Part shown: positions 1 to 12,400 of the stretch, piece after piece
Position numbering within the stretch: position 1 is the first letter of the stretch
How the letters are laid out: each line of letters starts with the position of its first letter
NCBI RefSeq assembly: GCF_020906515.1
Contig: NC_085850.1
Coordinates: forward strand, 1,798,001 to 1,862,000
Length of the DNA: 64,000 bases
Direction of reading: 5' to 3'
Source: Vanrija pseudolonga
Taxonomy: Eukaryota > Basidiomycota > Tremellomycetes > Trichosporonales > Trichosporonaceae
Notes under the pieces: model-generated
The model's input: only the letters and a program-made list of their open reading frames with translations
Told to the model about the DNA's origin: nothing
Database searches by the model: none
Program-made: the position numbers and the translations under genes

Positions 1-2103
1 GCTTTGGTCGGAGCATGATGAACATGATGTACAGGGCGATGATGACGGCTCCAGAGGCAATGATGACGGACCCAACGACATAGCCCACGCGGTAGGCAAT
101 GTACGGGATGTCGTTGATGGAGACTTGGCCGATATAGTCTGGGAGGTGAGTACCGGCTCGAGTGATTCTCACTTACGCATTCCAGCCACACCCCATCCAG
201 CAATCATGCCGGTGACAGCCATCTTGATGACATCGCCCCAGGTCACCACGTCGAGGCCGAGGAAGCGTTCCACCTTCTCCAGCCGGGTAAGAGGAATGTT
301 CTGTTGCACCTTGCTGCGGAGAGTCTCGCGCCAGCTGAGGGGCTTGATCTCGTCGGCCTCTTCGTCATATGGGATGTTTTCCAGCCGCGTAAACTGGTTG
401 GTTGACATTGTTTCGTCCGAGCTCGAGCTGTGGTTGTTGGGGTCGTCCTTGCCGCCTTCTGATGAGTGGCTCGACGAGTGGTGCGACGCAGCACTCTTGG
501 CTTGCTGGATTGTTGGCACATGTGGAACCGGCTGCTCGTGGTCCGCTTCTGGGAGACTCTGAATACGCGACAGCGTGACCGCCGGGCGGGGCGGTGGCAG
601 GGGCGAGATGGCCGGCAACGACGCTCGCCTCGCTGTCACCGCCGGTGTCGACGACGGAAGGTATATGGGCGCGACTGGCTGTGCATTAACTGCGGTGTGC
701 CATGATCGCTCTGCCACAGGGTCTGGCCGCGGGAGGAGGTGAGTCTTCGAGTCGTTGTCAACGACACCGAATCTGGGAGGGAACGAGTACCCGGGTGCAA
801 ACACATCGCCTGCCTTTTCGTCCTCCTGGGGAGGCTGAGGTTCAGGTTCCGGTCGCGTTGCCGTTGTCGGGTAGTATGCTGCCAATGGCGATAGCGCAAG
901 CGTTGGGGGCATGCTGATCGAGTTGTTGGTCGACGCTGTCGGTGTCTCTTCGGACTGGGGCGAGTCTGTGCGCATCTGGCGCCGCTCCATCTCCTCGCGC
1001 ACGGCGCCGCGGCCAAGCCTAAAGTCGAGCTCGCCGAGCTCCTTGTCGCGTTTGACCATGTCGTCCTCGTCGTCGCCCAAGGACGTGATGCTTGCGGCTC
1101 TGTCTGGTGACTCTGGAGTGGACATGCTGCGCGGGTTGAACAAGTCCCGCCAGCTGCGAGGTGCGCGTTGGGCGCGCGGAGACTCCATCAACGACCAGGA
1201 TGCGACCATGCCTGCCTGGGCGAAGATTGTGGAGACGTTTGCCGACTTGCGAATCTTGGACTTTTGCATCTTCCATCGCGCATAGTCGTCGCGCGGAACG
1301 AGGCCCTCTTGCCGCCGCCTCTCGCTGCTTCCCGGCACCCATGGCCAGGTGCGCCAGTCGCGGAAACGAATGTTGGTGCCCATGATAAAGAAGGCCAACG
1401 TCATGGCGCTGCACGACGCGACGAGCGACAACACCGTGTAACCGCCCGAGTAGGAGAGGTAGAGGATGGGAAAGTCGGCCGTCGTCGGGTGGTGAAGCGA
1501 CAGCGACTGGTTGCCGACAAAGTGCATGGCAAAGGTCGAAACTGCGCCAAAGCAGATGCCCGCCGCTGCCAGGAGGACAATGTTGGATACGCCGCGGTTC
1601 GACGTTCGCCTGATCAGCAGCTCCAATGTGCATAGCGATCCGACGAGGGAAATGAGATAGGACAGGACGACAAAGCCGGCGTTCATCCTTTGTTGGAGCT
1701 CGAAATGGCCCCCAGGGAGGGCGATCCGGCCTGAAGTGCTGTAGCGCGCAAGGTCGACCTGTGCCCAGCGCTTCTTTGTGTGCGGTGTAGCTCCGGCTCC
1801 ATGCCACAGATTGCCAGCGTACCGCGCCACATCCTGGAGGAGCTGAAGACTAAACAGGACAGTCGAGGCGAACAAGCTATCGTTGCGTGGGTCGGTACGC
1901 GTACTTGGGTCGTGGCTTGGTCCGCCGTCCGGGCGGTGGAGCACCGGCGACGCGAACGCGAGTTGCGGCGCCGCGAGCGCAAGGACGAGGGCTGCTGCCG
2001 TTCTTCGCCTCACCCGCCGCCGCGCCGTCGAGGGGGGCGCCGGCGCCAGCGTGGGCGGCGGTATTGGCAGCCGCGAGGACGATGCGACCGGTGATGGGCG
2101 CAT
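1..2103 (-). CDS. MHYT-domain integral membrane protein (3' end outside window)
   Basis: Multi-pass membrane protein of the MHYT family, proposed in bacteria to sense gases or redox through metal-binding Met/His motifs; the fungal role is not established. Exon 1 runs 2103 to 177 and exon 2 from 138 to the window edge, with a 38-nt intron (GTAAGT donor). Seen: an N-terminal hydrophobic stretch near residues 35-52, a hydrophobic segment near 142-163, the first motif AMHFVGN near residue 192, further hydrophobic segments to about 245, then a long Ser/Pro/charged region of about 390 residues. The second motif, MHYIGQ, is created only by splicing, because the His codon is split by the intron. It is followed by another strongly hydrophobic segment. 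The long insert between the two MHYT-type motifs is predicted soluble. The start is the first ATG of the open frame. Family call is firm; function is not. Confidence 0.8.
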
Positions 2104-4305
2104 GGTGCTGCTACCCTACCCTGGCTACCCTCTGTCTGTCAGCGGCGTCGAGGGGAAGGAAGCTTGGGAAAGCGTGGCGCGAGGCCATTGAGTATGGAGT
2201 GTAGAGCGCCAAGACGACGTGCGGGATACAAGTTGGAGGCAACCACTTTTTTTCGCCGCACCCGCTCCGCTCGCTCACTTGACCATCCGCGCGCGCACCA
2301 ACAAGGCTCTACTCACTGGGTGCCGTCCGAGGTGCCGAGGCAGCTGTTTGGTGTCTGCAATGTGCAGTGGTGGGAAGGAGTCGCCGGAAATCTGCAACAG
2401 TAAATCACGGCGAGTGGGTGTCGAAAGGCGTTCGGTTCGGTCTCTGCGCGGCGTGTTTCTCGATCGCAAGGAATGCGGAGTGGGGAGAGCTCGTTTGGCA
2501 GCAATTGCCGGCCGGCGAGCTGCGAGATGGCGCACGAGGTCGTCGACAATGACACAGACACACGCAGTGGTGGTGGCGTCGTATCGGCTGAATCGTGTGT
2601 GAGCACGCAGCAGGGTCCAAAGGCGTTGTTGATTGATGGCAGCCCCGCGGCAAGGCGCTGGGCGCTGGGGTGGTGGTGGGGGGGGAGAGTGATGGGAGAT
2701 GAGGATTGCAAGGGGGAAATTGTGTGATGAGCAGCAGCACCGCAGCAGCGAGCAGCACGACACTGTCACTGTCGTCACCACCGGCCTCTGCTCTGCTCTG
2801 CTCGTCGCCCGCCCCCGTTGTCCGTCCCTCGGCGCACGGCTCAAACGACTCACCCCTAGTTGGTCGTCGGTCCAGTCGAGCGAGTCTGGTCTTGCGTCTC
2901 GCTGATCCGCAGCCCTGCGTCTGTGCTGCAGCAGCAGCAGCGCGCGCGTGCCTTCGTGTGTGCGGGCGGGTGTGCGTGCGTTCCTGCGTTCGTGCGTCTC
3001 GACACGCCGGGCCGCGATGTTGTGGCCGCTGCCTGCCGGTGTAGTAGTAGTAGTGATGCCGCGCCGCCGAGGAACCGGGACAGGACGAGGGTTAAGCTTC
3101 AAGGGGTCGTGGGTGGGTGTGCAGTGCGCGCCGGCGAGTGTGCGGGGGCTCTGCGGCGTGCAGCAACGACGCGGGTTATGAGACACGAACAAGATGCAAC
3201 AGAGCAAGTACCCAGTGCATATGCCTCAGCTACATACATGCATACATGACAGCACGTCCTCGCCGCTGCATGGTCACTCGCAGGGCCGCTACGACCCGCA
3301 ACCCGCCCGCCCGCCCGCGACAGTGTCCCTGCCCGAGTGAGCGAGTGAGCGGCCCACGGAGCACTCTGTCTGCCGGCGGAACCTCGTATAAACGCGCGCC
3401 GGCCGGCAGCTAGCAGCACCAAGGAGGCGGCGACCAGGCTGCACTGTAGGAATTGCAGCAGCAGGCACGTCGGCGCGGAGGCGGCTGCTAGCGTGCTTGC
3501 TTGTCGTTGAGCCACAGGGCCGCGCCGCGCCAGGTGGACCAGCTGGAAAATTGCGTTGGGTCGACAAGCTGCAATCATGGCGCCTGGGCCCTTTTGTGTC
3601 CTGTCGGGGTGCCCTGGGCCACTGGGCGCGCGGGTTGCGGCAACCACCCCACCGACCCACCGTGCCGCCATCCCGATCGCAACCCCTCCGATCGCCTACT
3701 GCTTTGGTTGACACACCCACCAGCCTAGAACAAATAGATATTCATATTCATCGCCGACAATAATTCTCACACATGTTACGCACTTCAGATTCCCAGAGCA
3801 GCAGCAGCAGCAGCAGCAGCCAGGTCCACGCTGGGAGTCCGCCTCCCCCTTCTGCGTCGTGCGTCAGCTCTCCAACCTGGCCACCTGCCTGTGCGTCACC
3901 ACAGCGTCACCCTCCGTCATCATGCGTACGCTCCGTAGGTCACAAATCACACTATTCGTGGCAGTTTTGGTTCAATCTTGTCACATGTTATGTACCATCA
4001 AGCGAGAACGAAACCAGGTACCTAGCAGCAAATCGAGTCTTATGAGAGCAACGTGTTGGGAATTTGATTGACGGATACTTGACAGGGGAGACAGACTTGT
4101 ACAACAGACCGCAGGGCAAGTCATGGCGTGACGACATGGTCGTGTCGGGTGGTGGTTGTGGTGGTGGTGGTGGTGGTGGTGGTGGTGGCGGTGGTGATCG
4201 TGGGCGGGTGAGGTGGGTAGGTAGGTAGGTGTGTTCAATGCGTACAGGTTCACAACGTTGTTGCGTGTCAACATGATTGCTTCTTTTGTCGCCGCGCGTT
4301 CACGT
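2104..4305. other. Intergenic, no convincing gene
   Basis: This 2.2-kb gap lies upstream of the MHYT gene and downstream of the PPS1-like gene. The part next to the MHYT gene is purine-rich on the plus strand, so a pyrimidine-rich leader on the minus strand. Microsatellites are present: a CAG/AGC run around 3798-3823, a long GGT run around 4150-4197 and GGTA copies around 4213-4229. Open frames here have low-complexity translations without recognisable domains. Confidence 0.7.
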
Positions 4306-7300
4306 CTAGTTGCAGAGGAAGCGGCGGTTCAGGCAGTGCTGCACACCCGTCAGTCAGCAAGACGCCGCACGAGTTACGGCACCGCGACTCACCACGTCCC
4401 GGCAGAAGGTGGGCCAAGAGTACAGGATGGGCCGGGGTGGAAGTTCATTGTCCAGGAGAGCCAGTGCTTCGGGGCTGCGCACACCCTTGCTCTCCGCCTC
4501 TTTCCTTCGCTCCTCGCGCTCCTCGGCTTCGGTACGAGCGAGCTCGGCCTCCCAACCAAACAACTCGTGGAAGAAGCGCAGGTTGGGTTGGATGAGAACT
4601 GCGGGCGCGTTAGCAGCGGAAACACACATCCACACACCATTCAAACGACGCGCGCGAGTGACTAGATAAGCGTCCATGAGGCCCATGCGTCGGTACTTCA
4701 TCAGGTAGGCCATCTGCAATCAAGTTAGTACCTCACACGCTACGGCCTCGGTTAATTGTTACTAACCACAATACTCGCGCTACGCGAGACACCGACACGC
4801 TGATCGTCGTGTTAGTGGCCGCCCGGCATTACCAACTAATCACAACTTACACAATGCACAAGGACGCTACCGCCTGCAGCGCGCGCCTGCTCCATCCACT
4901 CGCAAGCGCGAGCGATCACTGGGCGCAGCGGGTCGTTGCCGTCATCTCTGACATCGGCCAGGTCCAGACTAGGAGGTCAGCAAGGGGGGTAGATGATGCT
5001 CTGCCACACTTACACTTGGATGCGCCCTGCGCGGGCTTCTGAGGCCAAGGTGTTGGCGCCAATGTAGCCGTGCATCGGATCGTGTTCAGACGGGACGTCG
5101 AGCAGGCTCTCGCCGACTGACACAACGTGGGTGATGCCCAGCGCGCTCAGCATGAAGGCGTTGCTGGCGTGCTCCAAATTGCCGAGGTAGAGGAATGGAA
5201 GGATCCTAGACGGGAAGCCATCAAAGCGCTTGTCGTCAAACCAGACCTTGGCTTCCTGTGCCGCCTGGTTGGATCCCTGCGGCTGGTCCTCTGCCGCAAG
5301 CCGGCGGGCAGCTTCGACGGGCTGCGAAGCGCCTCTGGGAACTGGAGCAGGGGCTTCCTCTTGGCGCTTCTCCTCGACCTGTCCGCCACCGCCACGCATA
5401 AAGCCCCAAGGCTTCCAACGCGATGCAGACGTCGGGCTGGGGAGTGCCGTCGACGACGTGGTCGAGGCGTTGGACGAGGACCGTGATCTGAGGTTGCGGT
5501 CGCGGCGCTCTTGCGCCAGACGAGCCTCTATCCTGCGAAGCAGGGGCTTGTCCGTGGGGTAAAGGAAGAATGACCGCTTGGCGTGGAGCTGGAGATGGAG
5601 GTACGCCTCGGCAAGTGAAACACCGAGCGCTGACATGATGTAGCTGAGCACGACGATGCTCGACTCGGTGTAGCCGTCCTGGCAGTGAACGAGGACTAGA
5701 CGCTTGACGCCAGTCTTGTCGCGGCCCTCGACAACCTTGCGGAGGAAGCTGATGAGCTCGAGGACCTTCTCGGTCATGGTGGCCAGGTTGCGCATCTGGC
5801 CAGTGATGGTGCGGCACGAGCCAGCACACTCGAGTGCCACATAGTGGTTCTCCGCAGCGTGCTGCTGGGCATAGATGTGGCTCTCGTCGGGCGATGTGCC
5901 GAGGATGCTGGTGCGCGGCTCAGGGAGGGCAGGGGTCGGCTGCGACGAGCCAGAAGGCGACAAGAGGTTGCGAAGCGCCAACGTGGCAGGCGAAGACGAC
6001 CAGGAAGATTCCGACTCGGACGACTGGCGGGAGCGATCGAGTGCGACGAGTTGGCGGTACGTCATGGCCAGGGTTGCTGTCGACGGCATGTCGGAGCATT
6101 CTGATGCCTTCACACACAATTCGAAGGGAACTTGAGTCCCAGCACCGTCGTCGGCACCGCCTGGTACATCGGTATCGTTGCCTACCCAGAAACCGTCGAG
6201 GACTTGGGTGGCACGAGTCATGGCACGGCTCTCGTATGCTTCGCGCTCAAAGAGGTCGACCTGACGAGAGTTTTGCGTCTGGTTGCCTTCCGAGTCGATG
6301 TTGACAAACTGGGGGCAGAAGCGCTCGAGCTTGGCGAATGGTTCGACGAGGACCCACACGCCGTACTTGACGGGACGGTCGAGTCCCTCGCCTTCGCCAC
6401 GGCCCGAAAAGTGCTCGTAGAACTCGTGGAGGCGCTGCTGGTAGAGCTCGTCCTGGGCATTGGCAACGGCCTCGGCAATCTCCAAGACACCGGGACCGAC
6501 ACCGTTGCGGGTGTAGATGATAATGTCAGAGACGGAAGCGTACTTGATCTGCTGAATGTGAAGGTTACGAAGGTTAATCTGGTTCGGCAGACGTGGCAAA
6601 CGGAAGTGGCCTGCGGGGCGGCTGTGTCCAGTTTGGTCGCTTGGTGTGCGAGCATAGCTCGGGCGACGGCCCGGCTGGCTGGGGAACATGGGGAGCTCGA
6701 AAATGTCCTGGGCATGAACGGCATTGAGGAGAATGGATGTGGGGCGCGTCTCCTCCTCGGACATGAACGAGTCCGAGTCCGACTCGCTGCCATCGTCGAG
6801 GATGGCCTCGGGAGGCGACTCGAGGCGGGCAGTAGCCGCCGCACCGGGGGACAGGGGCAGGGTCATGCTGCCGACGAGGGGCGAGACGCGTTTCGACTCG
6901 CAAGGGTGCATGGCGACGTCGGCCTCGGTGACTTCATTGTCTCCGTCGGAGTCGACCTCGGCGACGACAACCAGGCCCTCGGAGAGCTTGACAAGAGTCG
7001 ACGTGGGCGTGTGTGGAGCGAGGGATTCGGCGGTGGTGGTCGGCGAGCTCGAGTCGGTAGTGGCGCCACCGTTGGACTTGTACGAGCCGCTCGAGCTTGA
7101 CGAGAGGATGCCATCAGCGGGGATACGCTGCGGTGCCGGCCGCGGCTGCTCATGCACCGTCCCCGTCGGTGAGTGGACGGTACGGTCCAGTGGATGTGGC
7201 GGTGCGAGCACGACTGATAGGCCACGGTAAGGGGGCGGCTCAAAGGGAGGGCCGTAGCCGAAGAAAGCCCCCATCTCCCTGCCCTTTGCACCGTCATCGG

Positions 7301-8180
7301 CGATGCCATGGAGCCAGGGGAAGAGGACTTGGCTTGGCGTGTCGAGCAGAGAGTGGCGCTCGACGAGGGCAGGAAGCTCCTCCATTCCAACGAGGCGCAC
7401 GCCAGGGCGCACCTGTGGCCGTTCGTCTTCCAAACCCCACTTGGGCATGCCCCATACTGCCGACTCGTCGCTCGTGGGTCGCCCGAGCTCGGGGATGGGG
7501 ACCTCGACCTCGTCGATATCCATGCGCTCGTCGGGTGCAATCTCGGACGCGTCGCGCGCCGCGACAGCTGCCTCGGCTGCAGCTGCAATGTCCACTTGGT
7601 TCTCGTCCTCGTCGACGACCTCTGCGTCGTCATGCTCCTCTTGCTTCTCGTCCTCGACCTGCGCTGACGAGAGATCGATGGGCGGTAGGGCGCCTGTCGG
7701 GAAGAGCAAATGGTGCGCCTTTCGCGGGGTGGTATCAACGCTCATACTGCCCGAAGCAGTATCCCTAGCCGCGGCGTGCGTGTGGTTGTTTCGGGTGTGG
7801 TGGTGGCCGTGGGAGAGGACTGCCTCTGACGAGCGGCATCGCTCCATGCCCGGCGCGGCGAGCGGAGAGAGCGGCGGGGTCGCGGGCGGGAGCGGCACGA
7901 GGTGCGTCGTGTTGATGGGGGTTGGTGGGGCCGAGATGGTGTGCAGTGCCTGCAGGCCGTTGCTCGTGGCGAGGAGGTGCGCAGGCAGGCCATTAAGCCC
8001 CGAGCCTGAGCCTGGCAGCAGTGCACTGCTACCTGGGGGCGGGGTTGCCGGGCGCGAGTGTAAGCGCGCCGATGAGGGGGGCGTGGGCGACGACCCGCGC
8101 GCACCAGCGCCGGGTGTCGACGAGCGCGAGAAGGCGTACCGCGGCGCCGGGGCGGGGGGCAGCGGCATGACTACGCTCAT
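4306..8180 (-). CDS. PPS1: PPS1-like dual-specificity protein phosphatase with tandem phosphatase domains
   Basis: Tyrosine/Ser-Thr phosphatase; yeast Pps1 is linked to S-phase control. Six exons: 5014-8180, 4851-4968, 4767-4799, 4638-4713, 4393-4598 and 4306-4338, giving 1210 residues and keeping frame throughout. The first 480 or so residues are Ser/Pro/acidic and likely disordered. A first phosphatase-like domain carries VHCQDGYTESS, where the CX5R arginine is replaced by Glu, so it should be catalytically dead. The C-terminal domain begins near FPSRILPFLYLGNLEHASNA and has the intact signature VHCRVGVSRSASIV. The Cys ends exon 2, and a 33-nt microexon encodes RVGVSRSASIV. The conserved tail WPTFCRDVHCLNRRF spans the last intron. 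Larger than S. cerevisiae Pps1 (807 residues) because of the N-terminal extension. Confidence 0.9.
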
Positions 8181-9422
8181 GTCTTGTGGATGGGAGCGGG
8201 TTGTGATGATGGTGGTGGCCGCTGGACGTGCGCGGTGGTAGGGACCGGCTGCTCCACTCTGCGTGCGTGCGGCGCGGGGCAGGGCTGGCAGAGGGTGTGT
8301 GTGGTCGTTGGTGTGTGTGTGATGTGATGCGTGCGTGCGTGGGTGCGGTGCAGTGCGTGCGTGTTGCTGCTTGCTGTAGTGATGGTGGTGGTGGTGCAGC
8401 AGACGGGAGGGGGAGAGGATGAGATTGGGTAATACAACTGGAGTGTGGTGGTGGTGCAGTGGTGGTGCTTTGGTGCTTAGTGGTGTGGGACAGACTAGAC
8501 TGGGTCAGTCTCGTCTGGGGTCGCGTGAGGGTTCAGTCGGGGGGGGAAGGTGGGTGGGGAAGGGGGGATGCCAAAGGAGGGCAGGGGGGGGAGGATCAGC
8601 GGCGGGGGGGCGTAGCTGGAAGCGAGCGAGATTGGGTGCACGCAGCAGTGCAGCAGTGCATCAACGGCTACAGCGTCCAGGCCCTTTCCTTGTTCTCCCC
8701 CCCCCGTCATTCACCCCCACACCATCGCTGTTCCAATTGGGTGTCGGACAGTGGAAGCGCGTTCCTGGAGGCGGCGTGCATCACTGCGTGCTGACAGACG
8801 ACCATCATGCATCCTGCAGGCATCTGCTCACCTACCCCACTGTGCACGATCGACCACCGATCCCACCGACTCGCACAGCACAGGCCATCACCGCCGCGGT
8901 GTCCCGCGGGGTCTCGTGTCTTTGTCAGGAGTCGCCAGGTATTGTCAATGCAATGTGCCAACGGCTGCCTCGCTCCTTTGACGCGGCCAAACCCTACCCA
9001 ACTAACCTTGACCCAGGCATTGTTGTGATTGCCAAGCGCGGGGAGGTGCAGCAGCGACAGGCGAGGCTACAACGCCCCAGGGTCCGCCCATCGGCCTGTT
9101 TGGGTCAGCTGATCACCTGACAGACAGCTCGGCGCAGAGCCGAGCCCTCGGGTGCATCCCTGCTGCTGGGCCATGCTGCCCAATCACGACATGCCCTGGG
9201 ACTAGCCAGCGCTGTCCCTGCCCCTGCAGTGCTCAGTGCTCGCTGCCCACCTCCATCCCACCCCCCACCCCGCAAACCCTTTATCCAGGCACCCCTTGAC
9301 GTCACTGTAGCCATGACGCCTCGATACGTGTCTCGACTTGGTGTGGCGTTTGCAGTCGACAGTCACAACTGGACTCAGTGGCACAAATGCATACACTAAC
9401 AACTACCCACTATACTCCTCTC
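8181..9422. other. Intergenic: promoter side of PPS1-like gene, 3' side of XPF gene
   Basis: No gene seen. The stretch 8260-8480 is rich in GT/GTGC repeats and TGG triplets, and 8530-8630 is strongly G-rich on the plus strand. It therefore reads as a pyrimidine-rich 5' leader of the leftward PPS1-like gene. The rest shows no open frame with recognisable content. Confidence 0.6.
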
Positions 9423-12400
9423 TCACCGCCCGTCACCATGCATAAATGCAAACGCCTTGGCCCCATTCTCCTCCCCGAGGATACGCTTCACCTCCTCCTC
9501 GCTCAGGCTCACAAACTCGCGGATCGTCTCGACGTTGGCCATGACATGGCGCACATTGTGTCCTGAGATGCCCGGAATAGAACGCAGCATCTCCACTGCG
9601 GCCGCATTCTCGACGCTCGGGCGCACAGTGTCGGGTTCATCGCCCGCAGTGCCCTTGAGGATGGCTGTAAGCTCGTCGGGCTCGTCGTGGTTGAGCTTGA
9701 GGTCGGACAGGATCTTGACCGATTCGTGCGGCGACGACGACCAAATGATGCGCAGGCGAGGGAAGTGGAGCGCAAGAAGGGCAAGCTTGGACTGCAGGTA
9801 GAATGTGTCCTGCCAGTTATCGGGTTCGCTGTTTTGACGGCCAGAGGCCTCGCGCTCGGCATCGGCTTTTGTCTGCGAGAAGGCGCTCAGCTCGGGCCAT
9901 GCTTCTCGAAGCCACACTCACGCGCATTCCAAACTTGTCCTCCTCAAACTCGATAAGAAGGATGCAGATCTCATAATGCGCACTCATACTTTCGCATTGA
10001 GTGTGCCTGTACCATCAGCAATCACCCACGCCCGCATCACTCACAATCGCCCGTTCGCCAAACTCTGCTCCAAATCAGGCAGCGCCTTGCGTTCGACACA
10101 CATCTTGGGCGAGAGGATGTAGTCGCCGACGGTAAGCGTCGCAGGGATGACATGGATGCCGGCGCCGTCAATGAGGGAGGGGAGGAACGCGCCCAGTTCT
10201 CGGATATCGACGATGATCTGCGCGTTAGATGACGTAGAGACTGCTAACGCACCCTCGCGTCCTCCTTCTCCGACTCGCCGCCGCCAGCATTACGCGTAGA
10301 ATACGTCGTGCGCGCACGCGTAACCGTGTCCCGCATCGGCGCACGGGGATTGTTGTTGTATATCGGGATGACCATGCCCTGACGACGTTAGTGTTGATCA
10401 GGCCCCGCAGAACCCACTCCTCGGTCTTCAATCAGCTTCTTGAACGCTTCCCCTTCGCGCGCCATCGTCGCGAGGAAGCGGTCCTCCTCAAACGAGTTGG
10501 TGTATGTCATTTGATAAACTCGTAGTGGCAGGCCAGGGTTCGAGTTTTTGTATACCTGGGGTCAGCTGAATCTCCCCCATCCGTTCAGCTTACCTCGAGG
10601 CGACGAATGAACGCGAGGTTCGGCTCGTACATGACGACAAAGCGCGGCCGCAGCTCCTGCAGCATGATATCGTCGTCTTCTCCGCCATATGGCCGGATAA
10701 TGACCGCGTCTTCAGGTGCGAGCAGGCCATAATCCGTATCCCAGTCTTCCAGCATGCCCTGTCCGAGCATCCACTCCTTCCACCGAGGGTTGAGATCGTC
10801 CTCCTCGATCACGCCGGCACGGGCTAACAAACTTGATGTGGCGTCTGTAGCAAGAGGAGGGGGAGAGCTCGCTACCGTTATAGGTTCTGTCGATGAGGTT
10901 CCAACCTCCCGCAGGCTCCTGATTGTCAGCTCATCGCACAGCTTTCAAGCTCACTCGCTCAGCGCCCATTGCACCTGCACGTCCTCCATCTCGTCTTCTC
11001 CAGGCTCGAAAGCAGACAGCTCTTTGAACAAGTCCTCTTTGACCGAGCTGGAGAGTCAGCAAGCACTCTTTGCTGCCACTTACGGTTCATTGCTTCGTCC
11101 CGGGCCGATAGGCGCGCCAGCCCGCTTTCGACGGCGCTTGTAGCTCGGTGCCCCTCGAGCGGCAAAACGTTTCTCGTCTAGCCCGCTACGCGCGGCCACC
11201 TGGTCAGCCGCCGCGCCGTCGGTGTACCGTGACGGGTTGGACAGCCGCTGGCCGTTCTTCTCGTGCTGCCAGTTGCTGAGGTACAGCGTCTCCATCATCT
11301 TCCTGCCCCCACCAGGCGCGAACGGCGGGTCAGTGGGCATCATGGTCGTGAGGTACTGCCGCAACTGGAGACATGTGAGGTCGGACGAGGTCATGACGAG
11401 GACCGTGTTTGTGCCGGGTTGGTCTGGCGGGTCAGCTGCGCCACGCTCTACAAGCACCCACCAGCATGGGAATCTGACACGCGCGCAATCGTGTCCTCTA
11501 TCTCCTTGAGAACGCGTGCCAGCAGCGCCCATTTCGGCTGCTCCTCCAGCACCGCCTCGTGGCCTTTTCGTATCCGGCTTGCTACGCGCGAGCTGAGGTC
11601 CGTCTCGAGGGAGAAGACGAGCGGGCGGAACACTGGCGGCGCGTCTGTCGCCTCATGGAGCACGTCGTCGTCGTCATCTGCGGCAGAGTGGTGCCCGGGG
11701 TTATGTGGGACGGTCTCGACCTGCGTCGCGAACTCGTACATTACCTCGTCGTCGTCCTGCTCCGTGATGGGTATTCCACCCATCGGCGCATCTCGTCGCT
11801 CCTCCAGCTCCCGCACAGCCTCCATATCCTCCTCGTGCTCGTCGCGGGCAGTCTGCCCATTCGTCGTGGTGTTGGACTCGCGATGCCGCTCGCCATCGGG
11901 GATAAGCGTGCTGGCCGTGCCCTCGATCGTGATCCTTGGTCGTGAAACGCGCAGCTGGGACGCCTCGACGAGGTGCGCGGCAGCCTTGGCGTTGAACCAG
12001 TCGTGGAGGTACTGCGCTGCGCCGGACGTCTTTTTCTGCGCGCGAAAGTGCTGACGCTGCAGGGTGCTAATGTACGCCGCGAACGTTGCCGAATCGTACT
12101 CGAGCAGCCACCTGACGGTTAGCGGGTGACTTGCACAACGCCTGATACCCACGTCTGCAGATCACGCAACTCGGCAAGCGCTTGCACATGAATCTTGGTT
12201 TTCATCCCGACCTTGTGCCACACGGGCCTTAGCCGCATGAACACAATCGTGTCAAAGTTCTTGAACTGGGCGTTGCGGACGGTGAGGTCTTCGAGGTCGA
12301 GGTTCTGGGCATCAGCCTGGCAACGACAACGGCAAACCCACGAGCGAGTGGTCGCGCTTTAGCTCGACAAGCATCGCCTCCATGCACTCGGTGATCGCGT

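Noticed and set aside
2275-3207. 310-codon open frame on the minus strand
   Set aside because: The translation is low complexity (poly-Pro, Thr, Arg runs) with no domain, and lies in the pyrimidine-rich region upstream of the MHYT gene. Long chance frames are common in such GC-rich DNA.
3798-4229. CAG, GGT and GGTA repeat runs
   Set aside because: Simple microsatellites; common in fungal intergenic DNA and without further structure.
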